From the NCBI RefSeq assembly GCF_001514195.1, contig NZ_KQ948745.1, positions 124,001-188,000 on the forward strand: a stretch of 64,000 bases of DNA. The letters run 5' to 3'. Positions 44,201-54,733 of this stretch are shown in pieces; within the stretch, counting starts at the first letter, position 1; each line of letters starts with the position of its first letter. The notes under the pieces are model-generated. The model was not told the DNA's origin. It ran no database searches and saw only the letters and a list, made by a program, of their open reading frames with translations. A program made the translations under genes and the position numbers. Source of the DNA: Streptomyces griseorubiginosus (lineage in GTDB: Bacteria; Actinomycetota; Actinomycetes; Streptomycetales; Streptomycetaceae).

Positions 44201-45258
44201 GAACTCGCTACCTCTCGCAGTCGCTGTGCCGCGGCCTCCGGCCGGATGTCGTTGATGAAGACGTTCATCCCCGACTCGGAGCCCGCGAGGAACTTCAGCT
44301 TGCCGGACGTACGACGGATGGTGAAAAGCTCCAGGTGCAGCGCAAAATCGTCGCGGTTGACGCCCTCGAAGTCCTCCAGCGCACCGAACGGCGCCTGGTG
44401 CCAGGCGGCGATGTACGGCGTCGGAGGCTCACCCTCGCCGAAAATCCGGTCGAAGCGCTTCAAGAGTTCCAGATAGACCTGGGGGAACTCTGTGCGGGCC
44501 TCCTCGTCGAGCCCGAGCAGATCGGGCACCCGGCGCTTCGGATACAGGTGCACCTCGTAGGGCCAGTGCGCGGCGTAGGGCACGAACGCGACCCAGTGCT
44601 CGCCCTCCAGGACCACCCGCTCACCGGCGAGCTCGCTCTCCAGTACGGCGTCGAAGAGGTTCTCCCCACCGGTCGCGTCCTTGTGCGCGGCGAGAGAACG
44701 CAGCATCAGGGCGGTGCGAGGAGTGGTGAAGGGGTACGCGTAGATCTGGCCATGGGGGTGACCCAGGGTCACACCGATCTCCGCACCCCTGTTCTCGAAA
44801 CAGAAGACCTGCTCCACGGAGGGCAGATGAGACAGCTCCGACGTCCGGTCGGTCCACGCGTCCAGGACGAGCCGCGCCTGCTCCTCGGTGAGGTCCGCGA
44901 AGGAGGCGTTGTGGTCGGAGGTGAAGCAGACCACCTCGCAGCGCCCCGAGTCGCCGGCCAGCGAGGGGAAACGGTTCTCGAAGACCACGGCGTCGTACGA
45001 CGAGTCCGGGATCTCGCTGAGGCGCTCACCCTGCGAGGGACACAGCGGGCACTCGTCCTTGGGCGGGTGGTAGGTGCGCCCCTGTCGGTGCGAGGCGATG
45101 GCCACGGAGTCGCCGAGCAGCGGATCCCGACGAACCTCGGACGTGGTGACAGTCCGCTCCAGCGGGCGCCGGTCCACGGCGTCGCGGACGGTGTCGTCGC
45201 GCAGGTCGTAGTAGATGAGCTCGCGACCGTCGGCCAGCCGGGTCGAGGTCTTCTTCAC
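44197..45258 (-). CDS. galT: Galactose-1-phosphate uridylyltransferase
   Basis: 353 residues. Catalytic HPHGQ is in GVTLGHPHGQIYAYPF; zinc-ligand CPLC and AAWHQAP are also present. It transfers UMP from UDP-glucose to galactose-1-phosphate. GTG at 45258 has GAAGGAG 7 bases upstream. First gene of galTEK; its promoter lies in the A/T-rich intergenic region 45259-45360, shared with the divergent symporter. Confidence 0.96.
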   Translation of the reverse strand: MKKTSTRLADGRELIYYDLRDDTVRDAVDRRPLERTVTTSEVRRDPLLGDSVAIASHRQGRTYHPPKDECPLCPSQGERLSEIPDSSYDAVVFENRFPSLAGDSGRCEVVCFTSDHNASFADLTEEQARLVLDAWTDRTSELSHLPSVEQVFCFENRGAEIGVTLGHPHGQIYAYPFTTPRTALMLRSLAAHKDATGGENLFDAVLESELAGERVVLEGEHWVAFVPYAAHWPYEVHLYPKRRVPDLLGLDEEARTEFPQVYLELLKRFDRIFGEGEPPTPYIAAWHQAPFGALEDFEGVNRDDFALHLELFTIRRTSGKLKFLAGSESGMNVFINDIRPEAAAQRLREVASS

Positions 45259-45360
45259 CGCTGAACTCCTTCACCCAAACATAACTAAACACAAATAACC
45301 ATAAGCACCCACCAGCGTCAACATCGGAATCAAACAAAGCGCATCAGTCGAGGTGTTCAA
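45259..45360. promoter_or_regulatory. gal divergent promoter region, A/T-rich with repeated TTATxTTT words
   Basis: The segment 45278-45305 is strikingly A/T-rich for this genome. On the minus strand it reads GGTTATTTGTG followed by TTTAGTTATGTTTG, two copies of a TTAT-x-TGTTT-like word, close to the galT start. It is a likely repressor operator or promoter for both galTEK and the symporter. Confidence 0.5.
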
Positions 45361-47076
45361 TTGCTGACTATGCAATCCCCCACAAACGGCGCACACGCCG
45401 CACATAACGCATACCTCGCGGCCGAGCTGAGGCTCCCCACCAACTGGCTCGACTACACGATCCTCGGCATCTACTTCGTCGTCGTCCTCGGCATCGGCTT
45501 CGCGGCCCGCCGCTCGGTGAAGACGAGCCTGGACTTCTTCCTCTCCGGCCGCTCCCTGCCGGCCTGGATCACGGGGCTCGCCTTCATCTCGGCCAACCTG
45601 GCGGCAACCGAGATCCTCGGCATGGCCGCCAACAGCGCCCAGTACGGCGCCTACACGGTCCACTGGTACTGGATCGGCGCCATCCCGGCCATGGTCTTCC
45701 TCGGCCTGGTGATGATGCCGTTCTACTACGGCAGCAAGGTGCGCTCGGTCCCCGAGATGCTGCTCCTGCGCTTCGACAAATGGGCCCACCTGCTCAGCTC
45801 GGCGCTGTTCGCCTTCGCGGCCATCCTCATCGCGGGCGTGAACCTCTACGCCCTCGCGATCGTGGTCGAAGCCCTCCTGGGCTGGCCGCAGTGGGTGGCG
45901 ATCGTGGTCGCAGGCGCCTTCGTCCTCGCCTACATCACCCTCGGCGGCCTCTCCTCGGCGATCTACAACGAGGTCCTCCAGTTCTTCGTCATCCTGGCGG
46001 CCCTGATCCCGCTGGTCGTCCTGGGTCTGAAGAAGGTGGGCGGCTGGGGCGGCCTCACCGACAAGCTGACGGCGGAGCACGGCGCCAACTTCACCACCGC
46101 CTGGGGCGGCACCGGCATCGGCAGCGCGAACCCGCTGGGCGCGAACTGGCTGACGATCGTGCTCGGCCTCGGCTTCGTCCTGTCCTTCGGCTACTGGACG
46201 ACGAACTTCGCGGAGGTCCAGCGGGCCCTGTCCGCGAAGAACCTCTCGGCGGCCCAGCGCACCCCCCTCATCGCCGCGTACCCGAAGATCTTCATCGTGT
46301 TCCTGGTGATGATCCCGGGCCTGGTGGCGGCCGCCCTGATCCCCGGCTTCGGCTCGGCCGACTCGGGCTACCAGTACAACGACGCCATCCCCTACCTCAT
46401 GGAACAGCTCCTGCCGAACGGCGTCCTCGGCATCGCGGTCACCGGCCTCCTGGCCGCCTTCATGGCCGGCATGGCGGCGAACGTCTCGTCCTTCAACACG
46501 GTGTTCACGAACGACATCTGGGGCCGCTACGTGCAGCGGGGCCGGGAGGACGAGTACTACGTCCGCTTCGGCCGCCTGATCACGGTCATCGGCGTCTGCG
46601 CCTCCGTGGGAACGGCCTTCCTGGCCTCCTCCTTCTCGAACATCATGAGCTACCTCCAGACGCTGTTCTCCTTCTTCAACGTGCCGATGTTCGTCGTCTT
46701 CATCGTCGGCATGTTCTGGAAGCGGGCGTCGGCGAAGTCCGGCTTCTGGGGCCTGCTCGCGGGCACGGTCGCGGCGATGGTGAACTACTTCTGGATCTAC
46801 AAGCAGGGCATCATCGACATCCCCACCGACCAGGGCGCCAACTTCGTCTCTGCGATCGTCGGCTTCGTGGCGGGTGCGGTGGTGATGGTCGCGGTGTCCC
46901 TCTTCACGGCCCCGAAGCCCACGGAGGAACTCCAGGGCCTGGTCTACGGCACGACGTCCCCGGGCATGTCGGAGCCGCCGGCCGCGGGCGACGACGCGTG
47001 GTACCGCAGGCCGGCCCTGCTGGGCTGGGGTGCCGTGGTCCTGGCCGCCGCCTGCTACATCCCGTTCTCGTTCTGA
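45361..47076 (+). CDS. Sodium:galactose-type symporter (SSS family)
   Basis: 571 residues and about 14 TM helices. DFFLSGRSLPAWITGLAFISANLAATEILGM is the SSS signature of the SGLT branch, with further GVNLYALAIV and FGYWTTNFAEVQRALSA segments found in sugar symporters. Divergence from galTEK implies it imports galactose (inference from context). TTG at 45361 has GAGG 7 bases upstream; ATG at 45370 is the alternative start but is 16 bases from that site. Followed by a 99-residue membrane protein. Confidence 0.92.
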   Translation: MLTMQSPTNGAHAAHNAYLAAELRLPTNWLDYTILGIYFVVVLGIGFAARRSVKTSLDFFLSGRSLPAWITGLAFISANLAATEILGMAANSAQYGAYTVHWYWIGAIPAMVFLGLVMMPFYYGSKVRSVPEMLLLRFDKWAHLLSSALFAFAAILIAGVNLYALAIVVEALLGWPQWVAIVVAGAFVLAYITLGGLSSAIYNEVLQFFVILAALIPLVVLGLKKVGGWGGLTDKLTAEHGANFTTAWGGTGIGSANPLGANWLTIVLGLGFVLSFGYWTTNFAEVQRALSAKNLSAAQRTPLIAAYPKIFIVFLVMIPGLVAAALIPGFGSADSGYQYNDAIPYLMEQLLPNGVLGIAVTGLLAAFMAGMAANVSSFNTVFTNDIWGRYVQRGREDEYYVRFGRLITVIGVCASVGTAFLASSFSNIMSYLQTLFSFFNVPMFVVFIVGMFWKRASAKSGFWGLLAGTVAAMVNYFWIYKQGIIDIPTDQGANFVSAIVGFVAGAVVMVAVSLFTAPKPTEELQGLVYGTTSPGMSEPPAAGDDAWYRRPALLGWGAVVLAAACYIPFSF

Positions 47077-47097
47077 TCGCGGAGGATTCGAGGAACC

Positions 47098-47397
47098 ATG
47101 TCCGAACACGACGTCCAGCGGGAAGTCTCCGAACTCCAGGCCAAGTCGGCCACGGCGGCCCGCATCTTCGACCTGCGCCGCATCATCGGCGGCCTGTTCG
47201 TCCTCTACGGCATCATCGTCACGATCGCCGGCATCAACCCCTCCGACTCCTCCCTCGACAAGTCGGAGGGCATCAACATCAACCTGTGGACGGGCCTGGG
47301 GATGCTGCTGCTGGGCATCTTCTTCCTGATCTGGCTGAAGCTGAAGCCTGCGGCGCCTGTGCGGGTGGATCCACCGGAGGGTGAGGGGGGCGACTGA
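47098..47397 (+). CDS. Small two-TM membrane protein, partner of the symporter
   Basis: 99 residues: an amphipathic N-terminus, TM1 (about residues 29-46, IIGGLFVLYGIIVTIAGI), a short loop, TM2 (about 65-82, GLGMLLLGIFFLIWLK) and a Pro/Glu-rich tail. No named family. It starts 21 bases after the symporter, with GAGGA upstream, so it is in the same operon; it may assist the symporter. Confidence 0.78.
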   Translation: MSEHDVQREVSELQAKSATAARIFDLRRIIGGLFVLYGIIVTIAGINPSDSSLDKSEGININLWTGLGMLLLGIFFLIWLKLKPAAPVRVDPPEGEGGD

Positions 47398-47456
47398 GCG
47401 CCTAAGGGGGTGCCGGGTCAGGTCGTCGGGCGCCTGCGGGTGCGTTGTGGCTGGTC

Positions 47457-47701
47457 GCGCAGTTCCCCGCGCCCCTAGGGAGTTGCAGTCGCCCACGGCG
47501 CGCAGGGGACGGGGTGGGGGGTGTCCGCCCGCAGCGGCCGGCGTCCGGAACCGGGCCCCTTGGAAGGGACCGAGCCGCCGGACCGAGGACGGACACCCCC
47601 CACCCCGGCACCGACCCACCCACTACACGGAACGCGCTACACGAGCCCCCACCGGACAGCAAGGGGCCGCCGCAGGCCTCCAGGGGCGCGGGGAACTGCG
47701 C
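47457..47701. repeat. Nested inverted-repeat intergenic element (REP/MITE-like)
   Basis: Outer 20-bp perfect arms GCGCAGTTCCCCGCGCCCCT (47457-47476) and its complement (47682-47701). Inner 17-bp perfect arms GGGGTGGGGGGTGTCCG (47511-47527) and complement (47590-47606). No coding capacity. It occupies most of the 337-bp junction (47398-47734) of convergent genes. The outer arm recurs exactly at 52342-52361. Confidence 0.8.
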
Positions 47702-47734
47702 TAAGACGCCCGCCCCCACCGGAGCCGCAGATAT

Positions 47735-48421
47735 TCACGGTCCCGCCGCCGGAGGCACAGGCCCCGCCCGATCCAACAACCCCGTCCGCGCAGCCAACGC
47801 CGCCGCCTCCAACCGCGACCCGACCCCCAGTTTCATCAGCACCCGCTGCACATGCGTCCGCGCGGTCGAAGGTGCTATCCCCATCCCCGCCGCGATCAGC
47901 CGCGTGTCCTCCCCGTCGGCCACCCGCACCAGCACCTCCACCTCCCGAGGCGTCAGCATCTGGAGCAACCGCTGCCCCTCGTCGTCCGGCTGCGCCGCAG
48001 GATTCAGCAGCTCACTGAACGCCCCCTGCAACAACTGCGGCGCCACCGCCGCCTCCCCCGCCCGCGCCTTCATGATCGCCCGCTCGACACCCTCGATCCG
48101 CTCGTCGTGCCGCACATAGCCGGAGGCCCCCGCGGCGAACGCGGCGGCGATCCCACGAGGGCTCGGTACCGGCCCCAGCACCAGCACCGCCACCTGCGGC
48201 CGCTCCCGCTTGATCTTCACGACCGGGTCGAACATCCCCGGCTCGGCCGGCGTGGCCGTACCCAGCAGGCACACCTCGGGCGCCCGGCTGATCACCAGCT
48301 CCGCCGCCCCCGCGGCAGGCGCCGCCGCCGCGAGCACCCGGTGCCCCCGCAGCTTCAGTGCCGAGGCCAGCGCCTCGGCGAGCAATCGGTGGTCGTCGAC
48401 CACCATGAGCCGAACTCCCAT
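47735..48421 (-). CDS. LuxR-family regulator with degenerate receiver domain
   Basis: 228 residues. The receiver has VDDHRLLAEAL but the phospho-acceptor position reads VCLLGTATPAE (Gly instead of Asp) and the Lys position reads GYVRHDE, so conventional phosphorylation is unlikely. The C-terminal LuxR HTH is intact: LTPREVEVLVRVADGEDTRLIAAGMGIAPSTARTHVQRVLMKLG. Similar atypical regulators in Streptomyces act without phosphorylation. ATG at 48421 with GGGGGG upstream. Monocistronic. Confidence 0.88.
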   Translation of the reverse strand: MGVRLMVVDDHRLLAEALASALKLRGHRVLAAAAPAAGAAELVISRAPEVCLLGTATPAEPGMFDPVVKIKRERPQVAVLVLGPVPSPRGIAAAFAAGASGYVRHDERIEGVERAIMKARAGEAAVAPQLLQGAFSELLNPAAQPDDEGQRLLQMLTPREVEVLVRVADGEDTRLIAAGMGIAPSTARTHVQRVLMKLGVGSRLEAAALAARTGLLDRAGPVPPAAGP

Positions 48422-48675
48422 CGAGCAACCCCCCAGTCCCCCCATGGATCCGCGTGAAAGCCCCACTATGGATGCCCACTGATCCGCGCGGACAGAGGCC
48501 CTCTCCCAGCCCCCCGCCCTTCATGCCCCCGGAAGCTACACGCTAGTTCGACGTTGCGCTTCCCCTACCGGCGAGAAGTGTCCCGGAAGTGACGAATTCC
48601 CGGCTTTCCTGGCGTTCGAGGATGATGTGCGAGACCTTCACGCGCTCTCACGACCGCCACGCGTGCTCACGACCC

Positions 48676-50478
<1,803 letters not shown>

Positions 50479-50527
50479 TTCTCTCCTGCCCAGGGGGATC
50501 GATCGACCCTCCAGGGTAGTCCGACCG

Positions 50528-51427
50528 CTACGCCCCCATCACCGTCGCACCCGGCACGGGCCCCGAGGCGGTACGCACCGCCCGGCAGGTGCCCGAGGCG
50601 CGCAGGGCGTCCGCGATCTTCGCCGCCGACCCGGGGTCGCGGGCGAGGAACGCCGTGGTCGGGCCCGAGCCCGAGACGAGCCCGGCGAGGGCGCCCGCGG
50701 CGCTGCCGGCCGCGAGGGTGTCGGCCAGTTCCGGGAAGAGCGAGAGGGCGGCGGGCTGGAGGTCGTTGGAGACGGCGGCGGCGAGTGCCTCCGGGTCGCC
50801 CTTCGCCAGCGCGTCGAGCAGGGCCTCGGAGGCGACGGGCTCGGGGACGTCGAGGCCCGCGGTGAGCCGGTCGAACTCGCGGAAGACGGCCGGGGTCGAC
50901 AGACCGCGCTCCGCCATCGCGAACACCCACGAGAAGTCGCCGCCGACGTCCAGGGGGCGCAGTTTCTCGCCGCGTCCGGTTCCGAGCGCGGCCCCGCCGA
51001 CCAGGCTGAACGGCACGTCGCTGCCCAACTCGGCGCAGATGTCGAGCAGTTCCTCCCGGGAGGCGCCCGTGCCCCACAGGGCGTCGCAGGCCAGCAGCGC
51101 GCCGGCGCCGTCCGCGCTGCCGCCCGCCATGCCGCCGGCGACGGGGATGTCCTTGGCGATGTGCAGGTGCACGGCGGGCTCGATCCCGTACCGCCCGGCG
51201 AGCGCGAGCGCGGCCCGCGCGGCGAGGTTCGTGCGGTCGAGGGGGACCTGGGCGGCGTCGGGGCCCTCGCAGGTGACCCGGAGCTCCTCGGCGGGCGTCA
51301 CGGTCACCTCGTCGTGGAGGCCGACCGCGAGGAAGACGTTGGCCAGGTCGTGGAAGCCGTCGGGGCGGGCGGCGCCCACCGCGAGCTGGACGTTGACCTT
51401 GGCGGGGACACGGACGGTGACGCTCAC
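50528..51427 (-). CDS. ispE: 4-diphosphocytidyl-2-C-methyl-D-erythritol kinase
   Basis: 299 residues, GHMP kinase of the MEP isoprenoid pathway. Motifs: VRVPAKVNVQLAVG at the N-terminus, PVAGGMAGGSADGAGALLA phosphate loop, and GLVSGSGPTTAFL near the C-terminus. GTG at 51427 overlaps the rsmA stop (GTGA, 51424-51427). The rsmA-ispE pair is usual in bacteria. Confidence 0.96.
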   Translation of the reverse strand: MSVTVRVPAKVNVQLAVGAARPDGFHDLANVFLAVGLHDEVTVTPAEELRVTCEGPDAAQVPLDRTNLAARAALALAGRYGIEPAVHLHIAKDIPVAGGMAGGSADGAGALLACDALWGTGASREELLDICAELGSDVPFSLVGGAALGTGRGEKLRPLDVGGDFSWVFAMAERGLSTPAVFREFDRLTAGLDVPEPVASEALLDALAKGDPEALAAAVSNDLQPAALSLFPELADTLAAGSAAGALAGLVSGSGPTTAFLARDPGSAAKIADALRASGTCRAVRTASGPVPGATVMGA

Positions 51428-52305
51428 TGCTGACCGGGCTCCTTGTTCGGGGCGTGCTCGGCGATCCGCGCGAACTCCTCGACGGTGAGCGACTCGCCGC
51501 GGGCCTGGGGCGAGACCCCGGCCGCCACGAGGGCCGTCTCGGCCGCCGCGGCCGACCCCGCCCATCCGGCGAGCGCGGCCCGCAGGGTCTTGCGGCGCTG
51601 GGCGAAGGCCGCGTCGACCACGGTGAACACCTCGCGCTTCGAGGCGGTCGTCTTGACCGGCTCGGTCCTGCGGGTGAGCGCGACCAGGCCGCTGTCGACG
51701 TTCGGCGCGGGCCAGAACACGTTGCGCCCGATCGACCCGGCCCGCTTGACCTCGGCGTACCAGTTGGCCTTCACGGACGGGACGCCGTACACCTTCGAAC
51801 CGGGCGCCGCGGCGAGCCGGTCGGCGACCTCGGCCTGGACCATGACGAGGGTCCGTTCGATGCTCGGGAAGGTGTCGAGCATGTGCAGCAGCACGGGGAC
51901 GGCGACATTGTAGGGAAGGTTGGCGACGAGTGCCGTCGGCGCGGGGCCGGGGAGTTCGGTGACCTCCATGGCGTCCGAGTGGACCAGCGCGAAACGGTCC
52001 GCGCGGTCGGGCATGCGGGCGGCGATCGTGGCCGGGAGCGCGGAGGCGAGTACGTCGTCGATCTCCACGGCGGTGACGCGGTCCGCCGTCTCGAGGAGCG
52101 CGAGGGTGAGCGAGCCGAGGCCGGGACCTACCTCCACGACCACGTCGTCGTCCCGGACGTCGGCGATCCGCACGATCTTGCGGACCGTGTTCGCGTCGAT
52201 CACGAAGTTCTGGCCGCGCTGTTTGGTGGGGCGTACGCCCAGCGCTGCGGCGAGTTCGCGGATGTCTGCCGGGCCGAGGAGGGAGTCTGGGGAGGGGGTG
52301 CTCAC
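51424..52305 (-). CDS. rsmA: 16S rRNA (adenine1518/1519-N6) dimethyltransferase KsgA/RsmA
   Basis: 293 residues. It dimethylates two adenines in the 3' hairpin of 16S rRNA. Motifs: KQRGQNFVID, VVEVGPGLGSLT (AdoMet), ALVANLPYNVAVP with the catalytic NLPY, and FWPAPNVDSGLV. GTG at 52305; the upstream ribosome-binding site is weak. First gene of rsmA-ispE-ABC-F. Confidence 0.96.
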   Translation of the reverse strand: MSTPSPDSLLGPADIRELAAALGVRPTKQRGQNFVIDANTVRKIVRIADVRDDDVVVEVGPGLGSLTLALLETADRVTAVEIDDVLASALPATIAARMPDRADRFALVHSDAMEVTELPGPAPTALVANLPYNVAVPVLLHMLDTFPSIERTLVMVQAEVADRLAAAPGSKVYGVPSVKANWYAEVKRAGSIGRNVFWPAPNVDSGLVALTRRTEPVKTTASKREVFTVVDAAFAQRRKTLRAALAGWAGSAAAAETALVAAGVSPQARGESLTVEEFARIAEHAPNKEPGQQ

Positions 52306-52341
52306 GTGGACAGCCTATCTGCGGGCCGGTGGGGGTTGAGC

Positions 52342-52361
52342 GCGCAGTTCCCCGCGCCCCT
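52342..52361. repeat. Third copy of the GCGCAGTTCCCCGCGCCCCT element arm
   Basis: Exact match to the outer arm of the element at 47457-47701. Here it is a single arm whose end overlaps the rpfB stop codon (52360-52362), so the last rpfB codons border repeat sequence. Confidence 0.8.
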
Positions 52362-53682
52362 AGGTGGGTCCATGCAAGCGAGTCCCACAGTGCGGCCAAG
52401 GGCTCGCCCCCCGCCGTACGTACAGCTTCTTCGCCCGGAAGGTCTGTTCCGCCGCCGGGGCGTCCTGGGGGCGGCCGGAGCCGCCGAGGGCCTGCCAGGT
52501 TCTCGTGTCGAACTGGTAGAGGCCGCCGTACGTTCCCGACGGGTCCACCGCGTTCGGGCGGCCGCCGGACTCGCAGTGGGCGAGGCCCTGCCAGTTCAGG
52601 TGGTCCGCGCCCTGGACGGAGGTCGGCATCGGCCTGGTGCCCACCCGCACCAGCTGGTCCCGGGGCTCCCACACCGTCTCGACCCGGATCCGGCGCGGCC
52701 TCTGCTTGACGCCGTTGACGGTGCGCAGGGAGTACGTGACGCGTCGTACGCCCGGCTGCCCCGCCTGTTCGATGACCTCCGTGCCCCTGAACAGGGAGGC
52801 GTCCTGGGTCCGTTGCTCGCGGAACGGGATCTGCTCCTCGCGGACCTCCCGCGTCCCGGTGATCCGCAGCACGGTGATGGTCTGGCCCTCGCGCGGGAAG
52901 CTCCCCGACGGCACCGACGTGGTGTCCATGCCGCTCAGCGTGACGCCGGCCTCCTCCACGGCCTTCGCCACGGTCGCCGCGTTGGTGCGGATCGTGCGGG
53001 CCCGGCCGTCCGCCATGACGGTCACCGAGCGCTCGGTGCGCACGTCGAGGGCGAGCCCCTCCCGCCCGATCCGCCGGGAGCGCGAGGTGGACAGGTACGC
53101 GCCCTCGGCACGCACCCCGAGCTGCTTCAGCGCCCCTTCGACGGTCTGCGCCGTCGTCCACACCTCGCGCCGTTGTCCGTCGAGCGTGAGCCGGACGGGA
53201 CGGCCGTAGCGGACCTCGACCTCGTCCCCGCTGGCGAGCTGTTCGCCGGGGGCGGGCGCGACGACGTCGTGCGCGCCGACCGCCACGCCCTCCTCGGCGA
53301 GCAGCTCGGTCACGTCGTCCGCGAAGGTGTGCAGGGTGCGCGGCTTGCCGTCGACGGTCAGCTCGACCGCCTTGTCCTCGGCGACGAACGCGGTGGTGCC
53401 GCCGGCGAGGAAGGCGACGACCAGCGCCTGCGGAAGCAGCCGGCGCACGGTGCTGTCTGAGCGCTCGATGTACCGCGCCCTGCGCCGGCGCGCGGCCCGC
53501 CGCCCCGAGTGCTGGAGCGGCAGGGTCGGCTCGGACGTCTCGTACGCGGGCCGGTAGGTGTCCTCGTACGGCGGGAAAGGCGTCTCGTACACCTCGTACG
53601 GGAGCGTGTCCGCGGTGGAGGGCTCGGGGTACGGCTCGGTGGGGACGTAGGCCTCGTACGTCTCGTACGGCGAATTGCTCAC
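52360..53682 (-). CDS. rpfB: Resuscitation-promoting factor RpfB
   Basis: 440 residues. A Tyr/Pro/Glu-rich cytosolic N-terminus (1-60), basic RRAARRRRARY, one TM helix (about 80-100), three DUF348 domains (about 105-265), a G5 domain (about 270-350, RVTYSLRTVNGVKQRPRR) and a C-terminal Rpf lysozyme-like domain (HLNWQGLAHCESGGRPNAVD with catalytic Glu, TYGGLYQFDTRTW). It cleaves peptidoglycan and promotes growth or germination. GTG at 53682 with GGAG 9 bases upstream. The last residues LHGPT extend past the family-typical end and run into the repeat. Confidence 0.93.
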   Translation of the reverse strand: MSNSPYETYEAYVPTEPYPEPSTADTLPYEVYETPFPPYEDTYRPAYETSEPTLPLQHSGRRAARRRRARYIERSDSTVRRLLPQALVVAFLAGGTTAFVAEDKAVELTVDGKPRTLHTFADDVTELLAEEGVAVGAHDVVAPAPGEQLASGDEVEVRYGRPVRLTLDGQRREVWTTAQTVEGALKQLGVRAEGAYLSTSRSRRIGREGLALDVRTERSVTVMADGRARTIRTNAATVAKAVEEAGVTLSGMDTTSVPSGSFPREGQTITVLRITGTREVREEQIPFREQRTQDASLFRGTEVIEQAGQPGVRRVTYSLRTVNGVKQRPRRIRVETVWEPRDQLVRVGTRPMPTSVQGADHLNWQGLAHCESGGRPNAVDPSGTYGGLYQFDTRTWQALGGSGRPQDAPAAEQTFRAKKLYVRRGASPWPHCGTRLHGPT

Positions 53683-53781
53683 GACGACACGCTCCAGGGG
53701 TCCGGATCGGGCCCCCAGAACCTAGCGGAGCGGTCGTCACTCTCCAAAGCGACGCGACTACCCGGAGTTACGTTCGAGCGG

Positions 53782-54666
53782 TCAGTAACCGAAGGCGCGT
53801 GCGGTGTTGGCGGCGAGTGCCGTGGCCAACGCGTCCTCGTCGATGCCGCGCACGGCGGCCAGCGCGCGCACCGTGACCGGAATGAGATAGGGGGCGTTGG
53901 GCCGTCCGCGGTACGGCGCCGGCGTCAGGAAGGGCGCGTCGGTCTCCACGAGGAGGAGCTCCGGCGGGGCCACCGCAACCGCGTCCCGCAGGTTCTGGGC
54001 GTTCTTGAAGGTGACGTTGCCGGCGAAGGACATGAAGTAGCCCTCGCGGGCGCACACTTCGGCCATCTCCGCGTCGCCGGAGTAGCAGTGGAAGACGGTC
54101 CGCTCGGGAGCGCCCTCCTCCTTCAGCACCCGCAGCACGTCCTCGTGGGCGTCGCGGTCGTGGATGACGAGCGCCTTGCCGTGCCGCTTGGCGATCTCGA
54201 TGTGGGCGCGGAAGGAGGACTCCTGCGCCTCCTTGCCCTCGGGCCCGGTGCGGAAGTAGTCGAGGCCGGTCTCGCCGACGCCCTTGACCTGCGGGAGCGC
54301 GGCCAGCCGGTCGATCTCCGCGAGCGCCTCGTCGAGCGCCCCGGTGCCGCCGGGGGTGCGCGCGCCCTGCCGGGACCAGCCGTCCGGGTCGCCGTGGACG
54401 ATGCGCGGGGCCTCGTTGGGGTGCAGGGCGACGGTCGCGTGGACGGACTCGTACCGGGCCGCCGTCTCCGCGGCCCACTGCGAGCCGCGGATGTCGCAGC
54501 CGACCTGGACGACCGTGGTCACCCCGACCGACGCGGCTTTCGCGAGGCCCTCCTCCACGGTCCCGTCCTGCATGTCCAGGTGGGTGTGGGAGTCGGCGAC
54601 CGGCACCCGCAGGGGCTCCGGGAGCGGCGGTGCCGCATTCTTCTCGCGGGGGCTGTTCGAAGGCAT
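53782..54666 (-). CDS. tatD: TatD-family metal-dependent DNase
   Basis: 294 residues, TIM-barrel hydrolase. Metal ligands: SHTHLD, GETGLDYF, VIHDRDAHED, FHCYSGD and VETDAPFL. TatD proteins are 3'-5' exonucleases or quality-control nucleases in the cytosol. ATG at 54666. Separated from rpfB by 99 bases; same strand. Confidence 0.93.
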   Translation of the reverse strand: MPSNSPREKNAAPPLPEPLRVPVADSHTHLDMQDGTVEEGLAKAASVGVTTVVQVGCDIRGSQWAAETAARYESVHATVALHPNEAPRIVHGDPDGWSRQGARTPGGTGALDEALAEIDRLAALPQVKGVGETGLDYFRTGPEGKEAQESSFRAHIEIAKRHGKALVIHDRDAHEDVLRVLKEEGAPERTVFHCYSGDAEMAEVCAREGYFMSFAGNVTFKNAQNLRDAVAVAPPELLLVETDAPFLTPAPYRGRPNAPYLIPVTVRALAAVRGIDEDALATALAANTARAFGY

Positions 54667-54733
54667 GCCCCGATCCTACGAAAGGGGCACACCCCGCCCG
54701 GCGGGAGACCGGGTCAGGCCGGGCCGGTACGGC

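Noticed and set aside
45271..47619. A 782-residue minus-strand frame opposite the galactose symporter
   Set aside because: Its composition (Asp, His, Gly, Arg, Glu-rich) is the mirror of a membrane protein gene; the symporter on the plus strand has full family motifs.
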